Shown: in pieces, positions 44,685 to 52,498 of the stretch
How positions within the stretch are numbered: position 1 is the stretch's first letter
Layout of the letters: each line of letters starts with the position of its first letter
Source of the DNA: Amycolatopsis sp. CA-126428
GTDB lineage: Bacteria > Actinomycetota > Actinomycetes > Mycobacteriales > Pseudonocardiaceae
DNA length: 64,000 bases
Assembly: GCF_002904335.1 (NCBI RefSeq)
Contig: NZ_PPHF01000165.1
Coordinates: forward strand, 212,469 to 276,468
Direction of reading: 5' to 3'
Made by a program: the position numbers and the translations under genes
The notes under the pieces: model-generated
The model's database searches: none
The model's input: the letters and a program-made list of their open reading frames with translations, nothing else
Told to the model about the DNA's origin: nothing

Positions 44685-45194
44685 GTGACGCGGGACTTCG
44701 TGCCGGGATCGCCGTTCGCGCTGCTCTCGGCAGCCGAAACGGCCGCCTGGTACGCCTACATGAAGGTGCACCTGCGCCTGGACTACGAGCTGAACCGGCA
44801 GCTGCGGGCCGACAGCGGCCTCTCGCTCGCCGACTACCACGTCCTGGTCGCCCTGACGAGCGATGCCGCCGGCCGGATGCGGGTCACCGACCTCGCGATC
44901 CGCATCGGCTGGGAGCGCAGCCGGCTGTCGCACCACCTCAAGCGGATGCGGGACCGCGGGCTGGTCGAAACCGGGACGGCCGCCGAGGACCGCCGCGTCA
45001 CCGAGGTCGCGCTGTCCGAGGCGGGCTGGGCGTCGTTGCGGCAAACGGCGCCGGACCACGCCGGGTTCGTGCGCGAAGCGGTCCTGGGTGCCCTCGAGCC
45101 CGCTGAGCTGGCGCAGCTGACGACGCTGCTCGACCGCGTCTACGACCGGCTGGTCGAGCGCGGCACCCTGCCCCGGCCGGACGACCACCCCTGA
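44685..45194 (+). CDS. MarR-family transcriptional regulator
   Basis: 169 residues from GTG 44685. The winged helix is typical: GLSLADYHVLVALTSDAAGRMRVTDLAIRIGW (read in parts), then WERSRLSHHLKRMRDRGLVE and AEDRRVTEVALSEAGW. It may regulate the NTF2-like gene downstream, whose promoter has an inverted repeat, or the divergent hexosaminidase. Ligand unknown. Confidence 0.92.
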   Translation: MTRDFVPGSPFALLSAAETAAWYAYMKVHLRLDYELNRQLRADSGLSLADYHVLVALTSDAAGRMRVTDLAIRIGWERSRLSHHLKRMRDRGLVETGTAAEDRRVTEVALSEAGWASLRQTAPDHAGFVREAVLGALEPAELAQLTTLLDRVYDRLVERGTLPRPDDHP

Positions 45195-45220
45195 CAGTTG
45201 CGTGACATGTCACCTAATAT
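45191..45220 (+). promoter_or_regulatory. Promoter with embedded 12-bp palindromic operator
   Basis: -35 CTGACA (45191-45196), 18-bp spacer and -10 TAATAT (45215-45220). The spacer contains GTGACATGTCAC (45202-45213), a perfect palindrome, which would block the promoter when bound. The MarR protein just upstream is the simplest candidate ligand-binding repressor. Confidence 0.6.
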
Positions 45221-45245
45221 GGGTCGTGAGACCGAGGAGGACGTG

Positions 45246-45602
45246 ATGGCGACGGTGTCCGAGCTGATGGAAGCCAATCTGCTGCAGGTGTTCAACGAAC
45301 GGGACGACGAGCGGCGCGCGAAGGCGATCGCCGCGACCTACGCGCCCGGCGTCGAGTTCGCCGACCCGGAAGGGGTCGCGACCGGCCACGCGGAGCTGAA
45401 CGCCAAGGCCCGCGGGCTGCTGGAACAGTCGCCGGGCTTCGTCTTCGCGCCCGCCGGTCCCGTGCTCGTCAACCACGACCTGGGCCACCTCGCCTGGCAA
45501 TTCGGCCCCGAAGGCGCGCCGCCGGTCGTGCGGGGGATCGACATCGCGCTCGTCGAGGACGGCGTGATCAAGAAGCTGTACACGATGTTGCTGCCCGGCT
45601 GA
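45246..45602 (+). CDS. NTF2-like/SnoaL-type small protein
   Basis: 118 residues from ATG 45246 with GAGGAGG upstream. The cone-shaped NTF2 fold is suggested by NLLQVFNERDDERRAKAIAATYAPGVEF (read in parts), ATGHAELNAKARGLLEQSPGF and GIDIALVEDGVIKKLYTMLLP. Members are polyketide cyclases, isomerases or limonene hydrolases; substrate unknown. It is controlled by a promoter containing a palindromic operator and is followed by an NMO gene 17 bases later. Confidence 0.8.
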   Translation: MATVSELMEANLLQVFNERDDERRAKAIAATYAPGVEFADPEGVATGHAELNAKARGLLEQSPGFVFAPAGPVLVNHDLGHLAWQFGPEGAPPVVRGIDIALVEDGVIKKLYTMLLPG

Positions 45603-45619
45603 GTACTACGCTCGGGGGC

Positions 45620-46669
45620 ATGTTCGACGAGCTGACGTTCCCGGTCGTCGCCGCGCCGATGGCCGGCGGTCCCACCACTCCGGAGCTGGTCGCCGCGGTG
45701 TCCGAGGCCGGTGGCTTCGGCTTCCTCTCCGCCGGCATGCTCACGCCCGCGGCGCTGAGCGCGCAGATCGACCGCACCGCCGAGCTCACCGGGCGGCCGT
45801 TCGGCGTCAACCTCTTCGTCCCGCAACCCGACACCGGCGCCGACGTCGGCGCGCACCGCGAGCGGCTCGAAGCGTTCGCCCGCGAGTACGACGTCGAGCT
45901 CGGCGAGCCGAAGTGGGACGACGACGCGTACCCCGCCAAGCTGGACGTCGTGCTCGAGAAGCGGATCCCCGTGGTGTCGTTCACCTTCGGGCCGCCCTCG
46001 CCGTCGGACGTCCTCCGGCTCCGCGACGCCGGGGCGAAGGTCGTCATCACCGTGACCACCCCGGAGGCCGCCCACCGGGCCGCCGGCCTCGGTGCCGACG
46101 CGCTCGTCCTGCAGGGCTTCGAGGCGGGCGGGCACCGGAGCCTGTTCATCGACGACCCGCGGCTGCCGGGCGGCGGCGCGGAATACGGCGTCCTCGCGCT
46201 TCTGAGGCTCGTCGCCGCCCGCGTGGACCTGCCGCTGATCGCCGCCGGCGGGCTGGTGCACGGGGCCGACGTCGCCGCCGTGCTCGCCGCCGGGGCTGTG
46301 GCCGCCCAGCTGGGCACCGTCTTCCTGCGCGCGGACGAAGCGGGGACGTCGGAGGCGCACCGCAAGGCACTCGCCCTCGCCGAGCGCGAGACGGCCTTCA
46401 CCCGCGCCTTCAGCGGCCGCCCGGCCCGGGGCCTGGTCAACAAGTTCATGGACGCCCTCTCCGAGGGGGCGCCGGCCGCGTATCCGCAGCTCAACAACCT
46501 GGCGGGCCCGGTGCGCAGGGCGTCGGCGAAGGCCGGCGACCCGGAAGCGATCTCGCTGTGGGCGGGCCAGACCTACCCGCTCGCCTACGACGCCTCGGCC
46601 GCCGTGATCATCGAGCGGCTGAAGGTCGAGGCGCGCGAAGCCGCCGCCCGCCTCGACCGGATCCGCTAG
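45620..46669 (+). CDS. Nitronate monooxygenase-family flavoenzyme
   Basis: 349 residues from ATG 45620. TIM-barrel FMN enzyme: VVAAPMAGGPTTPELVAAVS, GGFGFLSAGML, VLQGFEAGGHRS and LIAAGGLVHGADVAAVLAAGA are the standard motifs of the 2-nitropropane dioxygenase/NMO family. It likely oxidises propionate 3-nitronate or another nitronate. The convergent permease stop overlaps it through CTAG. Confidence 0.9.
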   Translation: MFDELTFPVVAAPMAGGPTTPELVAAVSEAGGFGFLSAGMLTPAALSAQIDRTAELTGRPFGVNLFVPQPDTGADVGAHRERLEAFAREYDVELGEPKWDDDAYPAKLDVVLEKRIPVVSFTFGPPSPSDVLRLRDAGAKVVITVTTPEAAHRAAGLGADALVLQGFEAGGHRSLFIDDPRLPGGGAEYGVLALLRLVAARVDLPLIAAGGLVHGADVAAVLAAGAVAAQLGTVFLRADEAGTSEAHRKALALAERETAFTRAFSGRPARGLVNKFMDALSEGAPAAYPQLNNLAGPVRRASAKAGDPEAISLWAGQTYPLAYDASAAVIIERLKVEAREAAARLDRIR

Positions 46670-48108
46670 CCGTCCGTGCGGTTCAGCAGCGAGTGCCGCC
46701 GGCTGTAGAGGAAGTAGACGACCAGGCCGATCAGGAACCAGACGCCGAACCGGATCCAGGTGGCGGGCTGCAGGAACGTGATCAGCCAGATCGAGAACAC
46801 GATGCCGATCGCGGGCACCACCGGCATGCCCGGCGTCTTGAACGTGCGGGGCAGGTCCGGCTGCTTGTAGCGCAGCACGATCACCGCGACGCAGACGACG
46901 ACGAACGCCAGCAGGATGCCGATGTTCGTCAGCTCGGCCGCCTCGCCGATCGGCAGCACCCCGGCGATGATCGCGGACGCGCCGCCGAGGATCCACGTCA
47001 TCCGGCTCGGCACCTGGCGCTTCTCGTTCGTCTTGCCGAACCACGGCGGCAGCAGGCCGTCGCGGCTCATCGAGTAACCGACGCGGGTGGCGCCCATCAG
47101 GAACGTGAACAGCACGGTGAGGATGCCGATGATGGCCCCGATCGCGATCACCGTGGCCAGCCCGGAGAGGCCGACCGACTTGAACGCCGTCGAGAAGCCG
47201 CTCTTCGGGTCGATCTCGGTGTACTTCTGCATGCCGGTCAGCACCAGGCAGGCCAGCACGTACAGCACCATCGAAATCGCCAGCGAGTAGATGATCGCCT
47301 TCGGCATGTGCCGTTGCGCGTCCTTCGACTCCTCCGCGGCGGTGCTCATGGCGTCATAACCGAAGACGGCGAAGAACACGGTCGCGGCGCCGGTCACCGC
47401 GCCGCCGAAGCCGGCCGGCGCGAACGGCGTGTAGTTGCCGGTCTTGACGTAGAAGAAGCCGACCAGGATGACCACCAGCACGATCAGGACCTTGATCCCG
47501 ACCATCGCCGTCTCGAACCGGGCGGCGCTGCGGATGCCGCGGTTGAGCAGGTACGCGATCAGCAGGCACAGCAGCGCGGCGAACAGGTCGACCTTGTGGC
47601 CCGGCCCGGTCCCGGGCGCGCCCAGCATCCACGCGGGCAGGTCCAGCCCGAGCTGGCCGAGCAGGAAGCTGAAGTAGCCCGAGATGCCGATCGCCACCAC
47701 CGCCACGATCGCGGTGTACTCCAGCAGCAGGTCCCAGCCGATGAACCAGCCGACGATCTCGCCGAGCACCGCGTAGCCGTAGGTGTAGGCCGAACCGGCC
47801 TTCGGGATCAGGCCGGCGAACTCCGCGTAGGAGAACGCCGCCGCGGCGCTGGCGACCCCGGCGATGAGGAACGAGATCAGCACGGCCGGCCCGACGCCGG
47901 GGATGCCCGCCGCGTCGTCGCCGTGGGCGACACTGCCGGCGAGGGCGAAGATCCCGGCGCCGATGATGCCGCCGATGCCGATGGCGGTCAGCTGCCACAG
48001 CCCCAGAGTGCGTTGCAGGCCGCCGCTTTCGGCCGGGTCCTGGATGTGGTCGATCGGCTTGCGCCGGAAGATGCCGGAGCTCGAGCCCAAGCCTCCTGGA
48101 GCGGACAT
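46666..48108 (-). CDS. APC-family cationic amino acid permease
   Basis: 480 residues, about twelve helices. The first is LTAIGIGGIIGAGIFALAG, the consensus substrate loop of the APC superfamily. AGLIPKAGSAYTYGYAVLGE and FFAVFGYDAMSTAAEESKDAQRHMP (in part) are typical of the CAT/YfnA group. Expected substrates are basic or neutral amino acids. Stand-alone gene. Confidence 0.92.
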   Translation of the reverse strand: MSAPGGLGSSSGIFRRKPIDHIQDPAESGGLQRTLGLWQLTAIGIGGIIGAGIFALAGSVAHGDDAAGIPGVGPAVLISFLIAGVASAAAAFSYAEFAGLIPKAGSAYTYGYAVLGEIVGWFIGWDLLLEYTAIVAVVAIGISGYFSFLLGQLGLDLPAWMLGAPGTGPGHKVDLFAALLCLLIAYLLNRGIRSAARFETAMVGIKVLIVLVVILVGFFYVKTGNYTPFAPAGFGGAVTGAATVFFAVFGYDAMSTAAEESKDAQRHMPKAIIYSLAISMVLYVLACLVLTGMQKYTEIDPKSGFSTAFKSVGLSGLATVIAIGAIIGILTVLFTFLMGATRVGYSMSRDGLLPPWFGKTNEKRQVPSRMTWILGGASAIIAGVLPIGEAAELTNIGILLAFVVVCVAVIVLRYKQPDLPRTFKTPGMPVVPAIGIVFSIWLITFLQPATWIRFGVWFLIGLVVYFLYSRRHSLLNRTDG

Positions 48109-48198
48109 CGTCTTCTCCCGAACGGTCGGTGGAGGGCCCGGATCACGGACCCTCGCGGCAACCTACCGCCAACCCGGCGCGCCGACAGCCTGAGCGCG

Positions 48199-49239
48199 TC
48201 AGCCCGCCGCGGTGTCCTCGCTGACGGCCTTCGGTGCCGTCGCGGCCGCCCGCTTCGCCTGGGTGGTCCGGACCGCGCTCGCCGCGAAGTAGGTGAGCAG
48301 CTCCGCGACCTCCACCGGGTCGTCCAGCTGCGGGCAGTGACCCCAGTCCTCGCGGACCAGCAGCCTGCTGTGCGGTACCAGCGTGTGCAGCTGCCGCCCG
48401 GACGCGGCGGTGACGAGCTTGTCCTTGCCGCACGCGACGACCAGCAGCGGGACCTCGACCGAGTCGAGGCGGTAGGCGTCGGCGAGTTCCGCGACGAGCT
48501 GCCGGGCCTCTTCCAGCCGGCTCTTGGTCGCGCGGTAGTCCGGGAAGAGCGCGGTGAAGCGCTGCACCTGGGTGGCGTCGGCCGCGCCCGAGTCGGCGTA
48601 CAGCAGCCGGGGCACGAGCTGCTCGGCGACCTTGCGCACCAGGAACCCCGGCACCGGAAGGGGCAGGGACGAGTACAGCCGCAGCGGCAGCGGGTAGCGC
48701 GCCATCGCGCGGATCAGCCACGAGTCGACGAAGCCCGGCGCGGCGATCGAGACGACGCCGGAGATCGGCAACCTGCTGTTCTGGGCCGCGCGCAGGCTCA
48801 TGGTGCCGCCGAGGGAGTTCCCGGCCAGCACGACCGAGCCGAGCACGGCCTGTTCGCGGACGACGGCGGTGGTGAACGCGTCGAGCTGCGGCAGCATCGG
48901 GCCCGGCCGCAGCGGCTGGGCGTCGCCGAACCCGGGCAGATCGACGGCGACCGCGGGGATCCCGGCGGCCGCGAGCTGCTCCAGGGCGGGGCGCCAGGTG
49001 TCGGCGCTGTCGCAGTAGCCGTGCAGCAGCACCAGCCGCGGAGCGGTGGGCCGGACGTGCGGGGTGGCAGACCTGCGGCGCAGAGAGCGGCGCGGAACCT
49101 CCGGCTCGGCGACGGTTTCGCCGACCTCGAGCACGCGGGTGCGGACACCGGCGTAGCGCCGGAAGGAGACCCGGATCGGGTCCTCGTCACTGGGCCGGCC
49201 GCCCGGGACAGCCGGCGCGGGCCGCTTCGTTGCGGTCAT
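48199..49239 (-). CDS. Alpha/beta hydrolase
   Basis: 346 residues. Oxyanion motif LLHGYCDSADTW, nucleophile GNSLGG, acid CGKDKLV and the catalytic His in EDWGHCPQLDDP. The cap region is LPLPVPGFLVRKVAEQLVPR. The first 60 and last 25 residues are basic and low-complexity. Substrate unknown. Confidence 0.9.
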   Translation of the reverse strand: MTATKRPAPAVPGGRPSDEDPIRVSFRRYAGVRTRVLEVGETVAEPEVPRRSLRRRSATPHVRPTAPRLVLLHGYCDSADTWRPALEQLAAAGIPAVAVDLPGFGDAQPLRPGPMLPQLDAFTTAVVREQAVLGSVVLAGNSLGGTMSLRAAQNSRLPISGVVSIAAPGFVDSWLIRAMARYPLPLRLYSSLPLPVPGFLVRKVAEQLVPRLLYADSGAADATQVQRFTALFPDYRATKSRLEEARQLVAELADAYRLDSVEVPLLVVACGKDKLVTAASGRQLHTLVPHSRLLVREDWGHCPQLDDPVEVAELLTYFAASAVRTTQAKRAAATAPKAVSEDTAAG

Positions 49240-49312
49240 TCTTCAAGATTACCTGGCCGGGGTGGGGTTTTGGTGGAATTTCGGTGCTAACGACCAGGTC
49301 TCGAACTGAAGA

Positions 49313-49327
49313 CGTGAAATATTCACG
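49313..49327. promoter_or_regulatory. Short inverted repeat between hydrolase and oxidoreductase genes
   Basis: CGTGAA-ATA-TTCACG, symmetric with a 3-bp centre, upstream of the minus-strand hydrolase gene (74 bases from its start). Possible operator. Confidence 0.35.
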
Positions 49328-49336
49328 AGATGCCGG

Positions 49337-49364
49337 GCTGGGCGGATCAAAGGGTCCGCCCAGC
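49337..49364 (-). terminator. Terminator of the MDR oxidoreductase gene at 49376
   Basis: Perfect 10-bp stem GCTGGGCGGA / TCCGCCCAGC with an 8-nt loop, 11 bases past the stop codon. Confidence 0.7.
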
Positions 49365-49375
49365 TCACGGCGGGT

Positions 49376-50341
49376 CTAGCGGGTGAAGACGATCTTCCCG
49401 GCGGTGTCCCCGTCGAGCATCGCCTGGAAGCCCTTGGGTGCCTCGGCAAAAGAAAGTTCCGCGCCGATCTGCGGCCGGACGCCGGTCAGGTCGAGGTAGG
49501 CGAGCAGGTCCGCGAGCTCGTCGCGGGTGCCCATGGTCGAGCCGGCGACGCGCAGCTGGAGGAAGAAGACGCGCTGCAGCTCCGCGTGCGCGTCCGGGCC
49601 GCTGGTCGAGCCCGAGACCACGATGATCCCGCCCGGCTTGAGCGACTTGACCGAGTGCGACCAGGTTGCCTTGCCGACGGTCTCGAACACGGCGTCGACG
49701 CGCTCGGGCAGCCGCGCGCCCGATTCGAACGCCTGGTGCGCGCCGAGACTGGTGGCGAGGGCGCGCTTCTCCTCGGTGCGGCCGGTGACCCAGACCCGGA
49801 ACCCGGCCGCGCGGCCGAGCTGGACCAGCGCCGTCGAGACGCCGCCGGAGGCACCCTGCACGAGCATCGTCTGCCCCGGCCGCAGCCCGGACTTCACGAA
49901 GAGCATCCGGTAGGCGGTCAGCCAGGCCGTGCCCATGGTGGCGGCTTCGGCGAAGCTGAGCGCTTCGGGCTTCGGGACGACGTTCCGAGCGGGCACGACG
50001 ACCTGGTCGGCGAAGGTGCCCTGGTGCTTCTCGGTGAGCAGCGTGCGCTTCGGGTCGAGGGTGTCGTCGCCCTGCCAGCCCGGCGCGTTGATCACCGAGT
50101 GGATGACGACCTCGGAGCCGTCGTCGAGGGTGCCGGCGCCGTCGCAGCCGAGGATCATCGGGAACTGCTCCGGCTTGATCCCGACCCCGCGCAGCGTCCA
50201 GAGGTCGTGCATGTTGAGGCTGGCCGCCTTGACGTGCACGCGGACCCAGCCGTCGGGCACCTCGGGTTCGGGGCGCTCGCCCACGACGAGCGAGTCCAGC
50301 AGGCTGTCGGCGTTGGGTTCCTGCGCGTACACGGCGAACAT
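49376..50341 (-). CDS. MDR-family NAD(P)H:quinone oxidoreductase-like protein
   Basis: 321 residues from ATG 50341; TTG 50350 is another possible start. GroES-like N-terminal domain (VKAASLNMHDLWTLRGVG, LGCDGAGTL) and Rossmann domain (TMLVQGASGGVSTALVQLGRAAG). There is no structural-zinc cysteine cluster, so this belongs to the zinc-free quinone reductase branch. Substrate unknown. Divergent from the small membrane protein/RNase group. Confidence 0.9.
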   Translation of the reverse strand: MFAVYAQEPNADSLLDSLVVGERPEPEVPDGWVRVHVKAASLNMHDLWTLRGVGIKPEQFPMILGCDGAGTLDDGSEVVIHSVINAPGWQGDDTLDPKRTLLTEKHQGTFADQVVVPARNVVPKPEALSFAEAATMGTAWLTAYRMLFVKSGLRPGQTMLVQGASGGVSTALVQLGRAAGFRVWVTGRTEEKRALATSLGAHQAFESGARLPERVDAVFETVGKATWSHSVKSLKPGGIIVVSGSTSGPDAHAELQRVFFLQLRVAGSTMGTRDELADLLAYLDLTGVRPQIGAELSFAEAPKGFQAMLDGDTAGKIVFTR

Positions 50342-50388
50342 GCTCCGCAACCTACCGCCCCACAGGCACGACGGCAGCAGAGCGCGCG

Positions 50389-50394
50389 TAGGCT
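50389..50394 (+). promoter_or_regulatory. -10 element of a probable leaderless transcript at 50401
   Basis: TAGGCT ends six bases before the GTG start at 50401, and no ribosome binding site is present, the usual leaderless layout in actinobacteria. Confidence 0.45.
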
Positions 50395-50400
50395 CACACT

Positions 50401-50601
50401 GTGTTCAACGGGCTTGCCGACTGGTGGGACGGGGTCGAGCTGTGGCTCGCCCAGGCCTGGTTCCCGGTGCAGTTCGTGCTGGTCATGGTGGTCGTCGTGC
50501 CGCTGTGCCTGGCCGCCGCCTGGGTGCTCGACAAGGTCGTCGACCTCTTCGCGCGACGGTTGACTCCGGGGCGTGACGACGACTCCGACGGGTCGGCATA
50601 G
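50401..50601 (+). CDS. Small single-helix membrane protein, uncharacterised
   Basis: 66 residues from GTG 50401. An amphipathic Trp-rich start (FNGLADWWDGVELWLAQAWF) leads into one membrane helix (FVLVMVVVVPLCLAAAWVL) and a charged tail. It lies 11 bases ahead of the secreted RNase gene on the same strand and is probably co-transcribed with it. The function may relate to RNase export or immunity, but that is only context. Confidence 0.7.
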   Translation: MFNGLADWWDGVELWLAQAWFPVQFVLVMVVVVPLCLAAAWVLDKVVDLFARRLTPGRDDDSDGSA

Positions 50602-50612
50602 GCTCGCGCACC

Positions 50613-51077
50613 ATGTTCAACCGAAGGCGGATCACCGCCGCGCTGATCGGGCTCCTCGTGCTGGTGCTGGGGGGCTGGCTGGTCAAGGACAACCTCGGCG
50701 GCGGCTCGCCGTCGCCCGCCCCGAGTACGTCGGCGAGCTCGTCCACCGCACCCGCCAAGGGCGGCGCCGCCGTGCCGGGCGCGGACTCCGGGCTGCCGGT
50801 GAAGGCGCTTTCCGCGCTGCCGCCGCAGGCCTCGGACACGTGGAAGCTGATCGAGGCCGGCGGCCCGTACCCCTACCCGCGCAACGACGACGTCGTGTTC
50901 GAGAACCGCGAGAAGCACTTGCCCGGTAAGAAATCCGGTTACTACCACGAATACACGGTGAAGACTCCCGGCAGCGCGGACCGCGGCGCCCGGCGGCTGA
51001 TCACCGGGCAGGCGCACGAGCTGTACTACACCGGCGACCACTACGCGTCGTTCGTCGTCGTGGACCCGGCCCGATGA
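50613..51077 (+). CDS. Secreted guanyl-specific ribonuclease (RNase Sa/N1 type)
   Basis: 154 residues. N-terminal signal/anchor helix (ITAALIGLLVLVLGGWLV), a Ser/Pro/Ala linker, then the RNase N1/T1 fold from about residue 65. Catalytic residues expected in this family are visible: Glu in VFENREKHLP, Arg in GARRLITG, His in YYTGDHYASF. It cleaves RNA after G. It overlaps the barstar gene by four bases (ATGA), an enzyme-inhibitor layout that keeps the producer safe. Confidence 0.9.
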   Translation: MFNRRRITAALIGLLVLVLGGWLVKDNLGGGSPSPAPSTSASSSTAPAKGGAAVPGADSGLPVKALSALPPQASDTWKLIEAGGPYPYPRNDDVVFENREKHLPGKKSGYYHEYTVKTPGSADRGARRLITGQAHELYYTGDHYASFVVVDPAR

Positions 51078-51442
51078 GCGCCGGCGAGCCGGCGAAGGCC
51101 GCCGCGGAAGAGGCGTTCGCCCGGGGCGCGTACCCGCACCTGGTGAACTCCCGGCCGACGGTCGACAAGGCGAGCACGCTGACCGCCTTCGCCGAGGCAC
51201 TGTCCTTTCCGGACTACTTCGGGCACAACCTCGACGCGCTCTACGACTGCCTGACCGACCTGTCGTGGCTGCCGCCGGGCGAGCACGTGCTGATCTGGCC
51301 GGGCTCGGACGCGTTGCGCAAGGCCGAACCCAAGACGTACCTGGCCATCCGCAGCGTGCTGTCGGACGCGCAGCGCGCACTCGGCCCGAGCGGCCGCAGC
51401 GCCGGTTCGTGGCGGCTCACGGTCGTGCTGCCGGACGCCTGA
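51074..51442 (+). CDS. Barstar-family ribonuclease inhibitor
   Basis: 122 residues. The barstar signature FPDYFGHNLDALYDCLTDLSW contains the acidic residues that plug the RNase active site (shown in parts: YFGHNLDALYD and CLTDL). Cytoplasmic, with no signal peptide. Translationally coupled to the RNase. Its 3' end overlaps the convergent Lrp-type gene by 26 bases. Confidence 0.9.
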   Translation: MSAGEPAKAAAEEAFARGAYPHLVNSRPTVDKASTLTAFAEALSFPDYFGHNLDALYDCLTDLSWLPPGEHVLIWPGSDALRKAEPKTYLAIRSVLSDAQRALGPSGRSAGSWRLTVVLPDA

Positions 51443-52394
51443 GCGGCGTCCCCGCGCGTTTGACCGTGCGGATCACCGGCGCGCTTTCCAGGGTCTGCAC
51501 GCCGCGGATCCCGGCGACGCGGCCGGTGAGGTAGCGGTAGAGGTCCCGGCCGTCGCGGCAGTTCACCATCGCCGTGAGGTTCGTCGTGCCGGTGGTGGCG
51601 ACGGCGAACGACGTCTCGGGGTGGCCGGCCAGCGCCTCGCCCGCCTCGGCCAGGTGCGCGGGCGAGACGGTCAGCCACAACCGCGTCTCGGACCGGAAGC
51701 CGAGCCGGGCGGGGGACACGTCGAGGTGGTAGGTGAGCGTGCCGTGCCGCCGCAGCAGGTCCATCCGGCGCCGCACGGCCGAGTCGGACCAGCCCGTGGC
51801 CGCGGCCAGCGCGGTGTAGCTCGCCCGGCCGTCGTGGGCCAGCGCGTCGAGGAGCGGCTGGTCGCCGGGAGCCGGCGGGAGGCCCGGGCCGATGGGTTCC
51901 GGCGGGCGCAGCCGTTCGATCTGCCCGGGTGACAGGCAGTGCAGTCCGCTCCAGCTGTCCGGGAGCGCGAACGTGTGCAGTAGTTCGTGGGCGGAAACCG
52001 CGGTCACGCGGTGGGCGCGCGGCAGCTTGTGCAGCAGGAGGTCGTCGCGCCCCGCCGTGTCCGGGGCGTGGACGGTGCAGGAGATCTCGGTGCCGCCGGA
52101 GAGCAGGTGCACCCACGACACGTCGGGCCGGTCGGCGAGCGCGGCCGCGACGGCGGCTCCGGCGTCGGGGGTCGTGCGCAGGCGGAGGGTCCACGTCGTG
52201 TAGCCGGCTTCGCCGCCGCTGACCGCGCCGGTGATCTTGAGGACGCCGGCGGTCCGCAGCCGCTGGTAGCGCCGGGCGACGGTGTTCTCCGAGACGCCCA
52301 GCACCGCGCCGAGCGTCCGCATCGGCGCGCGGCCGTCGACCTGCAGGGCGTGGAGCAAGCCGCGGTCGACGTCGTCGAGCGTGACGGTTTCCAT
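51417..52394 (-). CDS. Lrp/AsnC-family regulator with two DNA-binding/RAM halves
   Basis: 325 residues, about twice the usual AsnC length. Two winged helices (residues about 5-60: DDVDRGLLHALQVDGRAPMR and ENTVARRYQRLRTAGVL; about 175-230: LLDALAHDGRASYTALAAAT and SDSAVRRRMDLLRRHG), each followed by a ligand-sensing half. This tandem form is common in actinobacteria. Divergent from an MFS exporter gene, which is its likely target. Confidence 0.9.
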   Translation of the reverse strand: METVTLDDVDRGLLHALQVDGRAPMRTLGAVLGVSENTVARRYQRLRTAGVLKITGAVSGGEAGYTTWTLRLRTTPDAGAAVAAALADRPDVSWVHLLSGGTEISCTVHAPDTAGRDDLLLHKLPRAHRVTAVSAHELLHTFALPDSWSGLHCLSPGQIERLRPPEPIGPGLPPAPGDQPLLDALAHDGRASYTALAAATGWSDSAVRRRMDLLRRHGTLTYHLDVSPARLGFRSETRLWLTVSPAHLAEAGEALAGHPETSFAVATTGTTNLTAMVNCRDGRDLYRYLTGRVAGIRGVQTLESAPVIRTVKRAGTPLRRPAARP

Positions 52395-52498
52395 GGCCCC
52401 AGAGTATTCGATGACGGTTTCCGGCGGACTTATCGACTTTTCTGGTGGCTATCGGCGCTTCCCGCGCACTCTTCGGGGCACATCCGAAGGGAGTTTCG

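Noticed and set aside
45913..49290. Open frame of about 1100 codons on the plus strand across the NMO, permease and hydrolase genes
   Set aside because: Shadow frame; no domain, no ribosome binding site, and overlaps three well-supported genes.
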